Notes: a model not told the origin generated them from the sequence alone. Counted from the stretch's first letter, positions 33,850 through 42,255 are shown. The stretch: 64,000 nt of DNA from Franzmannia qiaohouensis (GCF_031451695.1 NZ_JARWAM010000010.1:62001-126000); one strand, 5' to 3'. Program-made: numbers and translations.

Positions 33850-33858
33850 TGATAGAAT
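33850..33858 (+). promoter_or_regulatory. Candidate extended -10 promoter of the amino-acid importer
   Basis: TGATAGAAT is a TGn extended -10 box, about 78 bases before the ATPase start. No good -35 box is visible. The rest of the gap from 33701 to 33935 shows no gene or other clear signal. Confidence 0.4.
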
Positions 33859-33935
33859 CGCCCCCTTTTCGCGCCAGCCACGCTGACTCAGGGGCCGCCT
33901 CACGAGCGGCATCCCATGTACTGGAGCTTACTATA

Positions 33936-34706
33936 ATGGCCGCAACGCCAATGCCCCTCGAAGCGCGCAATATCAAGAAGCGCTTCGGCGACACCGAGGT
34001 ACTCAAAGGCCTCTCTCTGCAAGCCCACAAGGGTGATGTCATCACGCTGATCGGCGCCTCCGGCTCCGGCAAGAGTACCTTCCTGCGCTGCATGAACCTG
34101 CTCGAGCAGCCCGACGAAGGCGACCTGCTGATGCATGGCGAAGAGATCCGCTTCAAGCAGACCCGGCGCGGCCGCGAGCCGGCCGACTGGAAGCAGGTGG
34201 TGCGCATGCGTGCCAAGCTGTCGATGGTCTTCCAGAGCTTCAACCTGTGGGCGCACATGACGCTGCTCGAGAACATCATCGAGGCGCCGATTCACGTGCT
34301 AGGCAAGCCCAAGAAGGAAGCCCTTGAACACGCCCATGCGCTGCTCGAGCGGGTCGGCCTGACGGCCCGCGCCAACGCCTATCCGGCACAGATGTCGGGG
34401 GGCCAGCAGCAGCGCGGCGCGATCGCCCGGGCGCTGGCCATGGACCCGGAAGTGATGCTGTTCGACGAGCCCACCTCGGCGCTCGACCCGGAACTGGTCG
34501 GCGACGTGCTCAAGGTGATGCGCGACCTGGCCAATGAAGGCCGCACCATGATCGTGGTAACCCACGAAATGGGCTTCGCCCGGGATGTCTCCAGCCAGGT
34601 GATCTACCTGCACCAAGGCGTGATCGAGGAAGCCGGCCCGCCTCAGGAGATCCTGGCCAATCCAAGTTCACCGCGCCTCCAGCAGTTCCTGGCGCCCAAG
34701 TACTGA
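33936..34706 (+). CDS. Basic amino-acid ABC importer ATP-binding protein (HisP-like)
   Basis: The protein has 256 residues. Walker A is GASGSGKSTFLRCMNLLE, the signature is MSGGQQQRGAIARALAM, and Walker B is VMLFDEPTSALDPELVG. The insertion FKQTRRGREPADWKQVVRMRAKLSMV is typical of HisP/ArtP/AotP ATPases for polar amino acids. The ATG at 33936 follows GGAG by nine bases; an upstream open frame overlaps astE and is not coding. It leads an ATPase-permease-permease-binding protein cluster. Confidence 0.92.
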   Translation: MAATPMPLEARNIKKRFGDTEVLKGLSLQAHKGDVITLIGASGSGKSTFLRCMNLLEQPDEGDLLMHGEEIRFKQTRRGREPADWKQVVRMRAKLSMVFQSFNLWAHMTLLENIIEAPIHVLGKPKKEALEHAHALLERVGLTARANAYPAQMSGGQQQRGAIARALAMDPEVMLFDEPTSALDPELVGDVLKVMRDLANEGRTMIVVTHEMGFARDVSSQVIYLHQGVIEEAGPPQEILANPSSPRLQQFLAPKY

Positions 34707-34721
34707 CCGCGGGAGACTCCC

Positions 34722-35423
34722 ATGCTTGACCTGCAAGGCTACGGCCCGCGGCTGATCGAAGGCGCCGGGGTGACCATCCAGCTGGCGCTGCTGTCGCTGG
34801 TCCTGGCCATCGTGCTGGGGCTGCTCACCGCCAGCGCCAAGATGTCGCGCAACTGGCTGCTGCACAAGATCGCCACCCTCTACACCACGGTGATTCGCGG
34901 CGTGCCCGACCTGGTGCTGATGATGCTGCTGTTCTTCGGCGGCCAGATGGCGCTCAACGTGGCGACCGACGCGCTCTACGACCGCTTCGGAGTGGACTGG
35001 TACGTCAACCTCAACGCCTTTGCCGCCGGGGTGCTGACCATCGGCTTCATCTTCGGCGCCTACATGGGCGAAACCTTCCGCGGCGCCTTCCTGGCCGTCG
35101 ACGAGGGCCAGATCGAGGCGGGGCGTGCCTACGGCATGAGCAACTGGCTGGTGTTTCGCCGCATCCGCTTCCCGCTGATGATGCGCCACGCCCTGCCCGG
35201 CCTCTCCAACAACTGGATGGTGCTGCTCAAGACCACCGCACTGGTCTCGGTAATCGGCCTGTCGGACATGGTACGGGTAGCCGCCGAGGCATCCCGCGCC
35301 ACCCACGAGCCGTTCGTGTTCCTGATTCCCGTGGCGCTGGTCTACCTGGCCATCGCAAGCGTCTCGGAGTTGATCTTCGTGCGCCTGCAGAAGCGCTATA
35401 ACGTCGGCTTCGGAGGGCACTGA
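34722..35423 (+). CDS. Polar amino-acid ABC importer permease (HisQ-like)
   Basis: The protein has 233 residues with about five membrane segments. LIEGAGVTIQLALLSLVLAI is the N-terminal HEQRo-like helix, and DEGQIEAGRAYGMSNWLVFRRIRFP the EAA loop of polar amino-acid permeases. It forms the membrane channel with the next gene. It starts 15 bases after the ATPase gene and ends one base before the second permease. Confidence 0.9.
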   Translation: MLDLQGYGPRLIEGAGVTIQLALLSLVLAIVLGLLTASAKMSRNWLLHKIATLYTTVIRGVPDLVLMMLLFFGGQMALNVATDALYDRFGVDWYVNLNAFAAGVLTIGFIFGAYMGETFRGAFLAVDEGQIEAGRAYGMSNWLVFRRIRFPLMMRHALPGLSNNWMVLLKTTALVSVIGLSDMVRVAAEASRATHEPFVFLIPVALVYLAIASVSELIFVRLQKRYNVGFGGH

Positions 35424-35424
35424 C

Positions 35425-36147
35425 ATGGAACTCACGACCTGGTTCACCGACCTGCTCGACGGCAACCTGATCTTCACTCCCCAGACCCTGGGCTACTACT
35501 GGGACGGCCTGGTGACCACCAGCCAGCTGGTGTTCCTGTCGCTGCTCGCCGGCCTGGTGCTGGCGGTACCGCTGGCCATCGGCCGCAGCTCGCGACACCG
35601 CTGGATCAGCCTGCCGATCTACTTGTATACCTACGTCTTCCGCGGCACGCCGCTACTGATCCAGCTCTACATCATCTACTACGGGGTGGTGTTCGTGGAC
35701 GGTATTCAGGAGTCGATTTTCTGGCCGCTGCTGCGCGAGGCCTTCTACCCGGCACTGATCGCCTTCACCCTCAACACCGCGGCCTACACCACCGAGATCT
35801 TTCGCGGTGCGATCAAGGCCACCTCCCGCGGCGAGATCGAGGCGGCGCGCGCCTACGGCATGTCCAATGCCCTGACCATGCGGCGAATCGTGCTGCCCAG
35901 CGCCTTTCGTCGCGCGCTGCCGGCCTACGGTAACGAGGTGATCTTCATGCTGCATGCCAGTGCCATCGCCAGCGTGGTCACGCTGATGGACCTGACCGGC
36001 GCGGCACGCTTCGTCTACGCGCGCTTCTACGCCCCCTTCGAGGCCTTCCTGTTCGTGGCGGCGATCTATCTGTGCCTGACCTTCGCCATCCTCTACTTCT
36101 TCCGCTTCCTCGAGAAGCGGCTGCTGGCGCATCTCAAGCCGGCATGA
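35425..36147 (+). CDS. Polar amino-acid ABC importer permease (HisM-like)
   Basis: The protein has 240 residues. YTYVFRGTPLLIQLYIIYYG and SRGEIEAARAYGMSNALTMRRIVLPSAF are hallmarks of HisM/ArtM/AotM permeases, the second being the EAA loop. It pairs with the preceding HisQ-like subunit, separated by one base. A perfect 12-bp hairpin follows the stop, before the first binding-protein gene. Confidence 0.9.
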   Translation: MELTTWFTDLLDGNLIFTPQTLGYYWDGLVTTSQLVFLSLLAGLVLAVPLAIGRSSRHRWISLPIYLYTYVFRGTPLLIQLYIIYYGVVFVDGIQESIFWPLLREAFYPALIAFTLNTAAYTTEIFRGAIKATSRGEIEAARAYGMSNALTMRRIVLPSAFRRALPAYGNEVIFMLHASAIASVVTLMDLTGAARFVYARFYAPFEAFLFVAAIYLCLTFAILYFFRFLEKRLLAHLKPA

Positions 36148-36169
36148 CGACAGCCGTCAAACGAGCGTT

Positions 36170-36199
36170 GGGAATTTGGCCCCACAAGGCCAAATTCCC
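36170..36199 (+). terminator. Intercistronic hairpin between permease and first binding-protein gene
   Basis: GGGAATTTGGCC (36170-36181) pairs perfectly with GGCCAAATTCCC (36188-36199) around a 6-base loop, followed by TCTT. Such hairpins can terminate partly or protect mRNA ends, letting binding proteins be made in excess over permeases. Confidence 0.65.
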
Positions 36200-36280
36200 T
36201 CTTCCGGCCAACCGCGAGCTGCGCTAATGTGGCCGAGTTCTCACCTTCGAGTGACCCCGACAACAACACGGAAATGCATC

Positions 36281-37051
36281 ATGAAAAAACTGCTGACTGT
36301 CTCGATTCTCGGCGCCGCGCTGGTCGCCGGCAGCGCCCAGGCCCGCGACTACGACCACGTGCGTTTCGGCGTCGACGTACCCTACGAGCCGATGGAATAT
36401 CGCACCCCTGACGGTGAACTGACCGGCTTCGATATCGACCTCGGCAACGCCCTGTGCGAAGAGATCGGCATTACCTGCGAGTGGATCGTCCAGGAGTGGG
36501 ACGGCATCATCCCCGGCCTGATGTCGCGCAACTACGACGCCATCATGTCGTCGATGACCATCAACGACGAGCGCCGCCAGACGGTGCTGTTCTCCGACCC
36601 CTACTTCACCCCGCCGTCGGCCTGGTTCGCCCCTGCCGACAGCGAGCTCGACGACGCCACCGAGGAGAGCCTCGACGGCAAGACCATCGGCGTGCAGCGC
36701 GGCACCCTGCAGGACAACTTCGCCACCGACATGTTCGGCAGCGTAGCAAACGTCAGCCGCTACTCCACCGCCGACGACATGGTGCTGGACATGCAGGCCG
36801 GCCGCCTGGATATCGTGTTCCTCGACTACCCGGTGGGCAAGTCGACCCTGCTCGACAGCGAGAGCCGCGACTACAAGGTGGTCGGCGAGATGATCACCGA
36901 GCCCAAGGAGTACTTCGGCGACGGCTTCGGCATCGCCTTCCGCCAGCGTGACGAGGCACTCGCCGAGCGCTTCAACGAGGCCCTGGCCACCCTCCAGGAC
37001 GACGGCACCTACGACGAGATCTACGAGCGCTACTTCGGCGACGACGAGTAA
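36281..37051 (+). CDS. Basic amino-acid ABC substrate-binding protein, paralogue 1
   Basis: The protein has 256 residues with a short signal peptide (MKKLLTVSILGAALVAGSAQA). It belongs to the family-3 solute-binding proteins for lysine, arginine, ornithine and histidine. The strand DHVRFGVDVPYEPMEYRT, the CEW disulfide region (CEEIGITCEW), and SRNYDAIMSSMTINDERR with QRGTLQDNF form the ligand cleft. It is the first of three tandem paralogues and is nearly identical to the second over long stretches. It probably serves the adjacent permeases. GGA lies before the ATG. Confidence 0.93.
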   Translation: MKKLLTVSILGAALVAGSAQARDYDHVRFGVDVPYEPMEYRTPDGELTGFDIDLGNALCEEIGITCEWIVQEWDGIIPGLMSRNYDAIMSSMTINDERRQTVLFSDPYFTPPSAWFAPADSELDDATEESLDGKTIGVQRGTLQDNFATDMFGSVANVSRYSTADDMVLDMQAGRLDIVFLDYPVGKSTLLDSESRDYKVVGEMITEPKEYFGDGFGIAFRQRDEALAERFNEALATLQDDGTYDEIYERYFGDDE

Positions 37052-37061
37052 TCTCGATCTG

Positions 37062-37088
37062 CGCTCCCGGCTGCGCCGGGAGCGTTTT
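37062..37088 (+). terminator. Terminator after binding-protein paralogue 1
   Basis: CGCTCCCGGC (37062-37071) pairs perfectly with GCCGGGAGCG (37075-37084) around TGC and is followed by TTTT. This is a good Rho-independent terminator, 10 bases after the stop codon. Confidence 0.75.
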
Positions 37089-37165
37089 CCAGCCTACCCA
37101 TTGCCGAACTTGCCCCCGCAAGCTCGGCAGTATTTTGCTTTTTTCACAACAATAAGGACGTTCTC

Positions 37166-37933
37166 ATGTACCGCTATCTTGGCATCACCCTGCTCGGCGC
37201 CGCCCTGGTGGCCGGCAGTGCCCAGGCCCGCGACAGCTATGACCACGTGCGCTTCGGCGTCGACGTGCCCTACGAGCCGATGGAGTACCGCACCCCGGAC
37301 GGCGAGCTGACCGGCTTCGATATCGATCTCGGCAACGCCCTGTGCGAGCAGATGGGCATCACCTGCGAGTGGATCGAGCAGCAGTGGGACGGCATCATTC
37401 CCGGCCTGATGGCGCGCAACTACGACGCCATCATGTCGTCGATGACCATCAACGAGGAGCGCCGCGAGCAAGTGCTGTTCTCGGATGCCTACCTGACGGT
37501 GCCCTCGGCGTGGTTCGCCCCGGCGCAGAGCGAGATCGAAACACCGGACGAGCAGACCCTCGACGGCCTGACCCTGGGCGTACAGCGCGGCACGCTGCAG
37601 GACAGCTACGCCACCGACTTCTACGGTGACGTGGCCAATGTGCGCCGCTATGCCACCGCCGACGACATGCTGCTCGACATGGAGTCGGGGCGTCTCGACC
37701 TGGTGTTCGTCAACTACCCGGTGGGCAAGACTACCCTGCTCGACAGCGAGCGCGGCGACTACCGCGTGGTCGGCGAGATGATTCGCGAGCCCTACGAGTA
37801 TTTCGGTGACGGCATTGCCATCGCCTTCCGGCCCCGCGACGAGGCACTCGCCGAGCGCTTCAACACGGCCCTCGCCGAGCTCCAGGAGAGCGGCGTCTAC
37901 GACGAGATCCACGACCGCTACTTCAGCGAATAA
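37166..37933 (+). CDS. Basic amino-acid ABC substrate-binding protein, paralogue 2
   Basis: The protein has 255 residues and is a close copy of the preceding gene. The signal peptide end (LGAALVAGSAQARD) and the mature start (DHVRFGVDVPYEPMEYRT) match it, and both share the LTGFDIDLGNALCE segment. Differences cluster in later surface positions (for example EQMGITCEWIEQQ and DAYLTVPSAWFAPAQ). This fits a fairly recent tandem duplication with retained ligand cleft. It may extend affinity or condition range of the importer. The ATG at 37166 follows AAGGACG. Confidence 0.92.
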   Translation: MYRYLGITLLGAALVAGSAQARDSYDHVRFGVDVPYEPMEYRTPDGELTGFDIDLGNALCEQMGITCEWIEQQWDGIIPGLMARNYDAIMSSMTINEERREQVLFSDAYLTVPSAWFAPAQSEIETPDEQTLDGLTLGVQRGTLQDSYATDFYGDVANVRRYATADDMLLDMESGRLDLVFVNYPVGKTTLLDSERGDYRVVGEMIREPYEYFGDGIAIAFRPRDEALAERFNTALAELQESGVYDEIHDRYFSE

Positions 37934-37958
37934 GGCAGCTTACTGCGCCTGTGTTTCA

Positions 37959-37980
37959 GGCCCCTCCCACCGGCGGGGCC
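37959..37980 (+). terminator. Hairpin after binding-protein paralogue 2
   Basis: GGCCCC (37959-37964) pairs with GGGGCC (37975-37980) over a 10-base loop, 25 bases after the stop. There is no T-run. It directly precedes a promoter-like sequence, fitting separate transcription of the downstream part. Confidence 0.45.
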
Positions 37981-37982
37981 GC

Positions 37983-38011
37983 TTGACACATCCCGTGCAA
38001 TCGCGCATGTT
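37983..38011 (+). promoter_or_regulatory. Candidate sigma-70 promoter before binding-protein paralogue 3
   Basis: A perfect -35 box TTGACA (37983-37988) is followed after 17 bases by CATGTT (38006-38011). A start near 38018 would place a small open frame 30 bases downstream and paralogue 3 about 310 bases downstream. The 392-base gap 37934-38325 holds the hairpin, this promoter and the small frame. The stretch 38124-38325 shows nothing I recognise. Confidence 0.5.
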
Positions 38012-38048
38012 TTCCAGGTGGCATCGACACCCCAAGAGGTCCACTTCC

Positions 38049-38123
38049 ATGACTTTCCACCCCAGGATCGTCCAGGCGAGTTTCGTTGAGAGCTTCTATC
38101 TCAGCGAATGGTTCGACGAATAG
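38049..38123 (+). CDS. Possible 24-residue leader peptide (uncertain)
   Basis: An ATG at 38049 with AGAGG nine bases upstream opens a 24-codon frame rich in aromatic and acidic residues (ending ESFYLSEWFDE) and stopping at TAG 38121-38123. A consensus -35 promoter lies just upstream. I recognise no family. It could be a leader peptide in the untranslated region of the third binding-protein gene, or a chance frame. It does not contain a run of arginine or lysine codons, so classical attenuation by basic amino acids is not evident. Confidence 0.35.
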   Translation: MTFHPRIVQASFVESFYLSEWFDE

Positions 38124-38325
38124 CCCTCCCCCGGCCAGCCCTGGCCACTCGGCACTTGCGTGCCCGATATCACCGCTGACACCGCGATGAACCCTGCCCG
38201 GCCCAATGCCCAGGTGTGACCCATCGGCTGCCTCAGCGGCAACGTCCTACGTACCAACAATCACAAGCTGCCACCGCGCGGCGACCTAGGCTCTATCTGA
38301 AAAGACTAGACCCATGGAGATTCCC

Positions 38326-39111
38326 ATGCATTATTCCACGCTACTGCTGAGCGCTGCGCTCGGCGCCACCTTGATCACCGGCACCGCCCAGGCCCGCGAC
38401 TACGACGAAATCCGCCTCGGCGTCGACATTCCCTACGAGCCCTTCATGTATCGCCAGGCCGACGGCGAACTGACCGGCTTCGAGATCGAACTGGGCGAAG
38501 CGGTCTGCGACTATCTCGAGATCAGCTGCACCTGGGTCGAGCAGGACTGGGACGGCATCATCCCCGGCCTGATGGCGCGCAACTACGACGCCATCATGTC
38601 GTCGATGGCGATCACCGAGGAGCGCGCCCAGCGAGTGCTGTTCTCCGAGCCCTACTACACCACCCCCAGCGCCTGGATCACCACCCACGAGCACGACATC
38701 GACATTGACGACCGCGACAGCCTTGCCGGCCTGACGGTGGGCGTGCAGCGCGCCACCCTGCAGGACAACTACGTCACCGAGCTGTACGGCGACGTGCTCG
38801 ACATTCGCCGCTACACCGGCGTCGACGACGTGGTCACCGACCTGCGCGCCGGGCGCCTCGACCTGAGCTTCATGGACTACCCGATCGCCGAAGCGGCCAT
38901 CGAGATCGATACCGAAGGCAGCGACTTCCAGCGCATCAGCGACTTCATCAAGGAGCCCGAGCACATCTTCGGCCAGGGCGTCGGCGTCGCCTTCCGCCCC
39001 CGCGACGAAGCACTCGCCGAGCGCTTCAACGAGGCCCTGGCGGCGCTCAAGGAGGACGGCACCTATGATGAGATCATGCAGCGTTACTTCAGCTACGACG
39101 TAAAACTGTAA
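38326..39111 (+). CDS. Basic amino-acid ABC substrate-binding protein, paralogue 3
   Basis: The protein has 261 residues from the ATG at 38326, which follows GGAG by six bases; an ATG four codons earlier is in frame but has no ribosome site. The signal peptide ends GTAQA. The mature part follows its two neighbours (DYDEIRLGVDIPYEPFMYR, LTGFEIELGEAVCD, GIIPGLMARNYDAIMSSMA) but is clearly more diverged, with ITTHEHDIDIDD in place of the FAPA segment. It probably arose by an older duplication and may bind a different amino acid. A long hairpin follows the gene. Confidence 0.92.
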   Translation: MHYSTLLLSAALGATLITGTAQARDYDEIRLGVDIPYEPFMYRQADGELTGFEIELGEAVCDYLEISCTWVEQDWDGIIPGLMARNYDAIMSSMAITEERAQRVLFSEPYYTTPSAWITTHEHDIDIDDRDSLAGLTVGVQRATLQDNYVTELYGDVLDIRRYTGVDDVVTDLRAGRLDLSFMDYPIAEAAIEIDTEGSDFQRISDFIKEPEHIFGQGVGVAFRPRDEALAERFNEALAALKEDGTYDEIMQRYFSYDVKL

Positions 39112-39123
39112 CGTCACTTGAGC

Positions 39124-39156
39124 CCCACGACGCCGGCCGCAGGGCCGCGTCGTGGG
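39124..39156 (+). terminator. Hairpin between binding-protein paralogue 3 and the iadA-like gene
   Basis: CCCACGACGC (39124-39133) pairs perfectly with GCGTCGTGGG (39147-39156), and an inner GGCC/GGCC pair closes on a GCAG loop. It lies 12 bases after the stop. A T-run is absent. Confidence 0.55.
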
Positions 39157-39180
39157 TTACCCGCCCCCCAGAGAACGACC

Positions 39181-40320
39181 ATGCTGACACTGCTCAAGAA
39201 TGCACGCCTCTACGCCCCAGAGCCGCTGGGGCTCTGCCACCTGCTGATCGCCGATCGCCGCATCGCCGCGATCACTGCTGCACAGGATACGCCCCCCGTT
39301 GAGGGGAGCGCCGTCGAGGTAATCGACCTCGGTGGACGCCGGGTGATCCCCGGCCTGGTCGACCCGCTGGTGCATATCACCGGCGGCGGCGGCGAAGGCG
39401 GTTTCGGCACCCGCACCGCGGAGCTGACCAGCGCCGATGCCCTCGCCTCCGGCGTTACCACCCTGGTGGCGGCGCTGGGTACCGATGCCCTGACCCGCAC
39501 CCCGTCCAACCTGATCGGCAAGGCGCGGGAGCTCACCGCCGCCGGCCTGAGCGTCTACGCCTACACCGGCTCCTACCAGCTGCCGCCGGTGACCCTGACC
39601 GGTTCGGTGGCCAGCGATATTCTCTATATTCCCGAGTTCATCGGCGTCGGTGAAGTCGCCATCAGCGACCACCGCGGCTCGCAGCCCAGCGCCCAGGAGC
39701 TGACCCGGCTGGCTTCGGAGGCGCGCACCGCCGGGCTGCTGGCCGGCAAGGCGGGGATCGTCTTCATCCATACCGGCGATGCCGAGAGCCACCTCGAGCC
39801 GCTGCGCGAGGTAGCCCGCAGCAGCGCCATCCCGCTGTCGCAGTTCTACCCCACGCATATCAACCGCACCGCGACGCTGTTCGAGGACGGCCTGCGCTTC
39901 GCCCGCGAGGGCGGTCGCATCGACTTCACCACCAGCACCACCGACGCCCTGCTGGCCGGCGGCGAGGTGGCCGCCTCGGAGGCCGTGGCCCGTGCCCGCC
40001 ACGCCCGCGTCGACATGGCCCGGGTCAGCCTCTCCTCGGACGCCAACGCCTCGCTGCCGCAGTTCGACGCCGAGCGCCGCTTCGTGGGCCTCGAGCCCGG
40101 CCGCCTGGCCAGCCTGTTCGAGGTGCTCGGCGAGTGCGTCACCCACCACGATATTCCGCTGGAGCAGGCGCTGCCGTGCGCCGCCGGCAATGCCGCCGAG
40201 GCGCTCAAGCTGCCGCACAAGGGGCGTTTGACGGTGGGCGCCGACGCCGACCTGCTGGTGCTGTCGGACACCGGCTGGGCCATCGACGAGGTGTGGGCAC
40301 TGGGCCGGCGGGTACACTGA
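39181..40320 (+). CDS. iadA: IadA-like beta-aspartyl dipeptidase, amidohydrolase superfamily
   Basis: The protein has 379 residues. HITGGGGEGGFGTRT, AISDHRGSQPS, FIHTGD (His197), YPTHINR (His226) and LSSDANAS (Asp287) match isoaspartyl dipeptidase, which hydrolyses beta-aspartyl dipeptides from damaged proteins using a binuclear zinc site. Two positions differ from the textbook enzyme. The HxH pair reads L63-V-H65, so the first metal-binding histidine is lost. The bridging position before AISDHR is Glu158, not a carboxylated lysine. Activity or substrate may therefore differ. It follows the binding-protein cluster, so peptide-derived amino acids are a plausible source of substrate. Confidence 0.85.
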   Translation: MLTLLKNARLYAPEPLGLCHLLIADRRIAAITAAQDTPPVEGSAVEVIDLGGRRVIPGLVDPLVHITGGGGEGGFGTRTAELTSADALASGVTTLVAALGTDALTRTPSNLIGKARELTAAGLSVYAYTGSYQLPPVTLTGSVASDILYIPEFIGVGEVAISDHRGSQPSAQELTRLASEARTAGLLAGKAGIVFIHTGDAESHLEPLREVARSSAIPLSQFYPTHINRTATLFEDGLRFAREGGRIDFTTSTTDALLAGGEVAASEAVARARHARVDMARVSLSSDANASLPQFDAERRFVGLEPGRLASLFEVLGECVTHHDIPLEQALPCAAGNAAEALKLPHKGRLTVGADADLLVLSDTGWAIDEVWALGRRVH

Positions 40321-40338
40321 TGCAGCGGGCGGGCTGAA

Positions 40339-41538
40339 TCAGCGCAGCACGCGGCGTATCAAAAACGGACCGATCACTTCGAAGACCACGGTGGAGGCCA
40401 CCACCGCTGAGAGCAGCAGCGAGCGGTGCTCGGGAAAGCGCTCCACCACCAGCAGCGCCATGCCCATGGCGATACCGGCCTGGGGCGTCAGCGCCAGGCC
40501 GATGTCCCGCGGCAGATCGCCGCCCCGCCCAACCAGCTGCACGCCTAGCGCCCCGCCCATGAAACGCCCCGTCAGGCGCAGCGCGATGTAGGCCAGTGTC
40601 AGCCACAGCGCCGCGCCCATATAGCTGAGATCGATGTGGGCCCCGGAGAGCACGAAGAAGAACACCAGGAATGGCCACTCGATATGCTCGACCTGGCGGA
40701 ACGAGCGGGTGTGGTGGGAAGAGAGATTGGCCACCAGGGCGCCGGCAAACATCGCCGCCAGCAGCCCCGACACCTCGAGCCAGGTGGAGAAGCCGGTCAG
40801 CAGCAGGATCAGCGCAAACGCCTCGACCTGGGTCGGCTCCCCGGGCCGCAGGCGGCCGGTGAGCCAGGCCGCCGGCAGGCCGATGGCCGCGCCCAGCGCC
40901 AGCGCGCCGCCCAGCTCCCAGCCGGCGTAGGCCAGCGCCAGGCTGCCGTCGCCGGTCAGCTGCCAGCCGAGCAGCGCCATGGCCAACCCGAACAGCAGGA
41001 TCCCCCAGGCATCGTCGATGGCCACCATGCCCATCAGCAGTCGTGAGCGCAGGCGGGCATCGCCGCGGGCGTAGACCTCGTCGCTGATCTCGGCCGGCTC
41101 GGTGGCCACCGAGATCGCCGCCAGGGCGACCACCACCACCAGCGGAAAGCCCAGCAGCCACAGCCCCACGCCGACGAACAGCGCACCGCTGAGCACGATT
41201 GACAGCGAGATCACTACCAGCAGCCAGCCGTTGCGGCGCAGCCGCGAGAGAGTCAGCTCGCCGCCGAGCAGGAACGACACCAGCACCAGCGCCATGTGGA
41301 TCAGCGGCTCGCTCATGCCCCCCAGCGGCGCGCTGCCGTCGCGCCCCAGCAGCAACTGCTGGACCAGCGCCAAGGCCACGCCAACCAGCACCAGCAGCGA
41401 GATGCGCGGCAGGCGCCAGCGCCTGGCCAGCGCGTCCACCCCGATGCTGACGCTCAGGATTATCCCCAGCAGGATCAGGTTGGCCGACCCCACGCTGAGT
41501 TCGGCCATCGGCCACTGCCAGGTTTCGCTCGCGGTCAT
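40339..41538 (-). CDS. Cation:proton antiporter (CPA2-like)
   Basis: The protein has 399 residues and about 12 membrane segments. The transport aspartates appear in GMVAIDDAWGILLFGLAMAL, and SFLLGGELTLSRLRRNGW and SGAHIDLSYMG are also typical of sodium/proton exchangers of the CPA2 type. There is no TrkA-N tail. It is the last gene of the minus-strand gamma-glutamylation cluster, 9 bases after the amidotransferase gene. It may have a general sodium-export role in a halophile or offset the sodium brought in by the TRAP system. Confidence 0.88.
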   Translation of the reverse strand: MTASETWQWPMAELSVGSANLILLGIILSVSIGVDALARRWRLPRISLLVLVGVALALVQQLLLGRDGSAPLGGMSEPLIHMALVLVSFLLGGELTLSRLRRNGWLLVVISLSIVLSGALFVGVGLWLLGFPLVVVVALAAISVATEPAEISDEVYARGDARLRSRLLMGMVAIDDAWGILLFGLAMALLGWQLTGDGSLALAYAGWELGGALALGAAIGLPAAWLTGRLRPGEPTQVEAFALILLLTGFSTWLEVSGLLAAMFAGALVANLSSHHTRSFRQVEHIEWPFLVFFFVLSGAHIDLSYMGAALWLTLAYIALRLTGRFMGGALGVQLVGRGGDLPRDIGLALTPQAGIAMGMALLVVERFPEHRSLLLSAVVASTVVFEVIGPFLIRRVLR

Positions 41539-41547
41539 GCCTCGACT

Positions 41548-42255
41548 CTAGCGAGCCTGCTGCATGAAGTTCAATATCCAGCGCACCGTCAGCTCGGCAT
41601 TCAGCGGAGCGTCCAGCGAATCGAGTCCCTCGACGACCCGCGTCTCGCCGATCAGCTCACGGCGCAGTTGCATCAGGTCATGCGAATAGGGCTTGGCAAA
41701 TTCCGGATGCCCCTGCACGCCGAGGAAGTGCTCGCCGACCTGCATCAGGTAGTAGGGGCAGAAGTCGCTGCCGGCCAGCACCCGCGCCTCCGGCGGCAGG
41801 CGTTCGACCTGGTCCTGGTGGCTGACCAGCAGATCGAGATGGGGCTGCCACGGCTGCATCCACTCGGTGCGCGCGTTGACGCAGTTGAACGACATGCCCA
41901 CCCCCCAGCCCCGCGGGCTCTTGACCACCTCGCCGCCCAGCGCCTTGGCAATCAGCTGGTGGCCGAAGCACACCCCTACCAGCGGCTTGCCGGCGTCCCA
42001 CAGCTGGCGCACGAACTCGCACAGCGCATCGACCCACGCCAGGCCGTCGTTGACGCCGAACTTGGAGCCGGTAGTCAGCCAGGCGTCGGCGGCCTCGACG
42101 TCGTCGGGGATCTCGCCGTCGAGGCAGCGCCAGACGCGAAATTCGAGGCTCGGGTCAACGCGCTTGAACAGCGCCTCGAACATCGCCGGGTAGTTGCCGT
42201 GAGTCGCGATCAACTCCGGCGCCACATCGTCGCACTGCAGCAGCCCTATGCGCAT
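41548..42255 (-). CDS. Class I glutamine amidotransferase-like protein
   Basis: From the ATG at 42255, seven bases after GAGGAGG, the protein has 235 residues. The catalytic triad is intact: Cys96 in GVCFGHQL, His183 and Glu185 in GVQGHPEF. There is no synthetase domain, so it works alone or with a partner. In glutamylated-amine pathways a class I amidotransferase-fold enzyme removes the gamma-glutamyl group (as PuuD does for gamma-glutamyl-GABA). The adjacent ligase and dehydrogenases suggest that job here. The sequence is closer to GMP-synthase-like stand-alone amidotransferases than to PuuD, so this remains inference. Confidence 0.85.
   Translation of the reverse strand: MRIGLLQCDDVAPELIATHGNYPAMFEALFKRVDPSLEFRVWRCLDGEIPDDVEAADAWLTTGSKFGVNDGLAWVDALCEFVRQLWDAGKPLVGVCFGHQLIAKALGGEVVKSPRGWGVGMSFNCVNARTEWMQPWQPHLDLLVSHQDQVERLPPEARVLAGSDFCPYYLMQVGEHFLGVQGHPEFAKPYSHDLMQLRRELIGETRVVEGLDSLDAPLNAELTVRWILNFMQQAR

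Noticed and set aside
37166..37933. Binding-protein paralogue 2 as a pseudogene from duplication
   Set aside because: It is full length with an intact signal peptide, cysteines and ligand residues, and a ribosome site.
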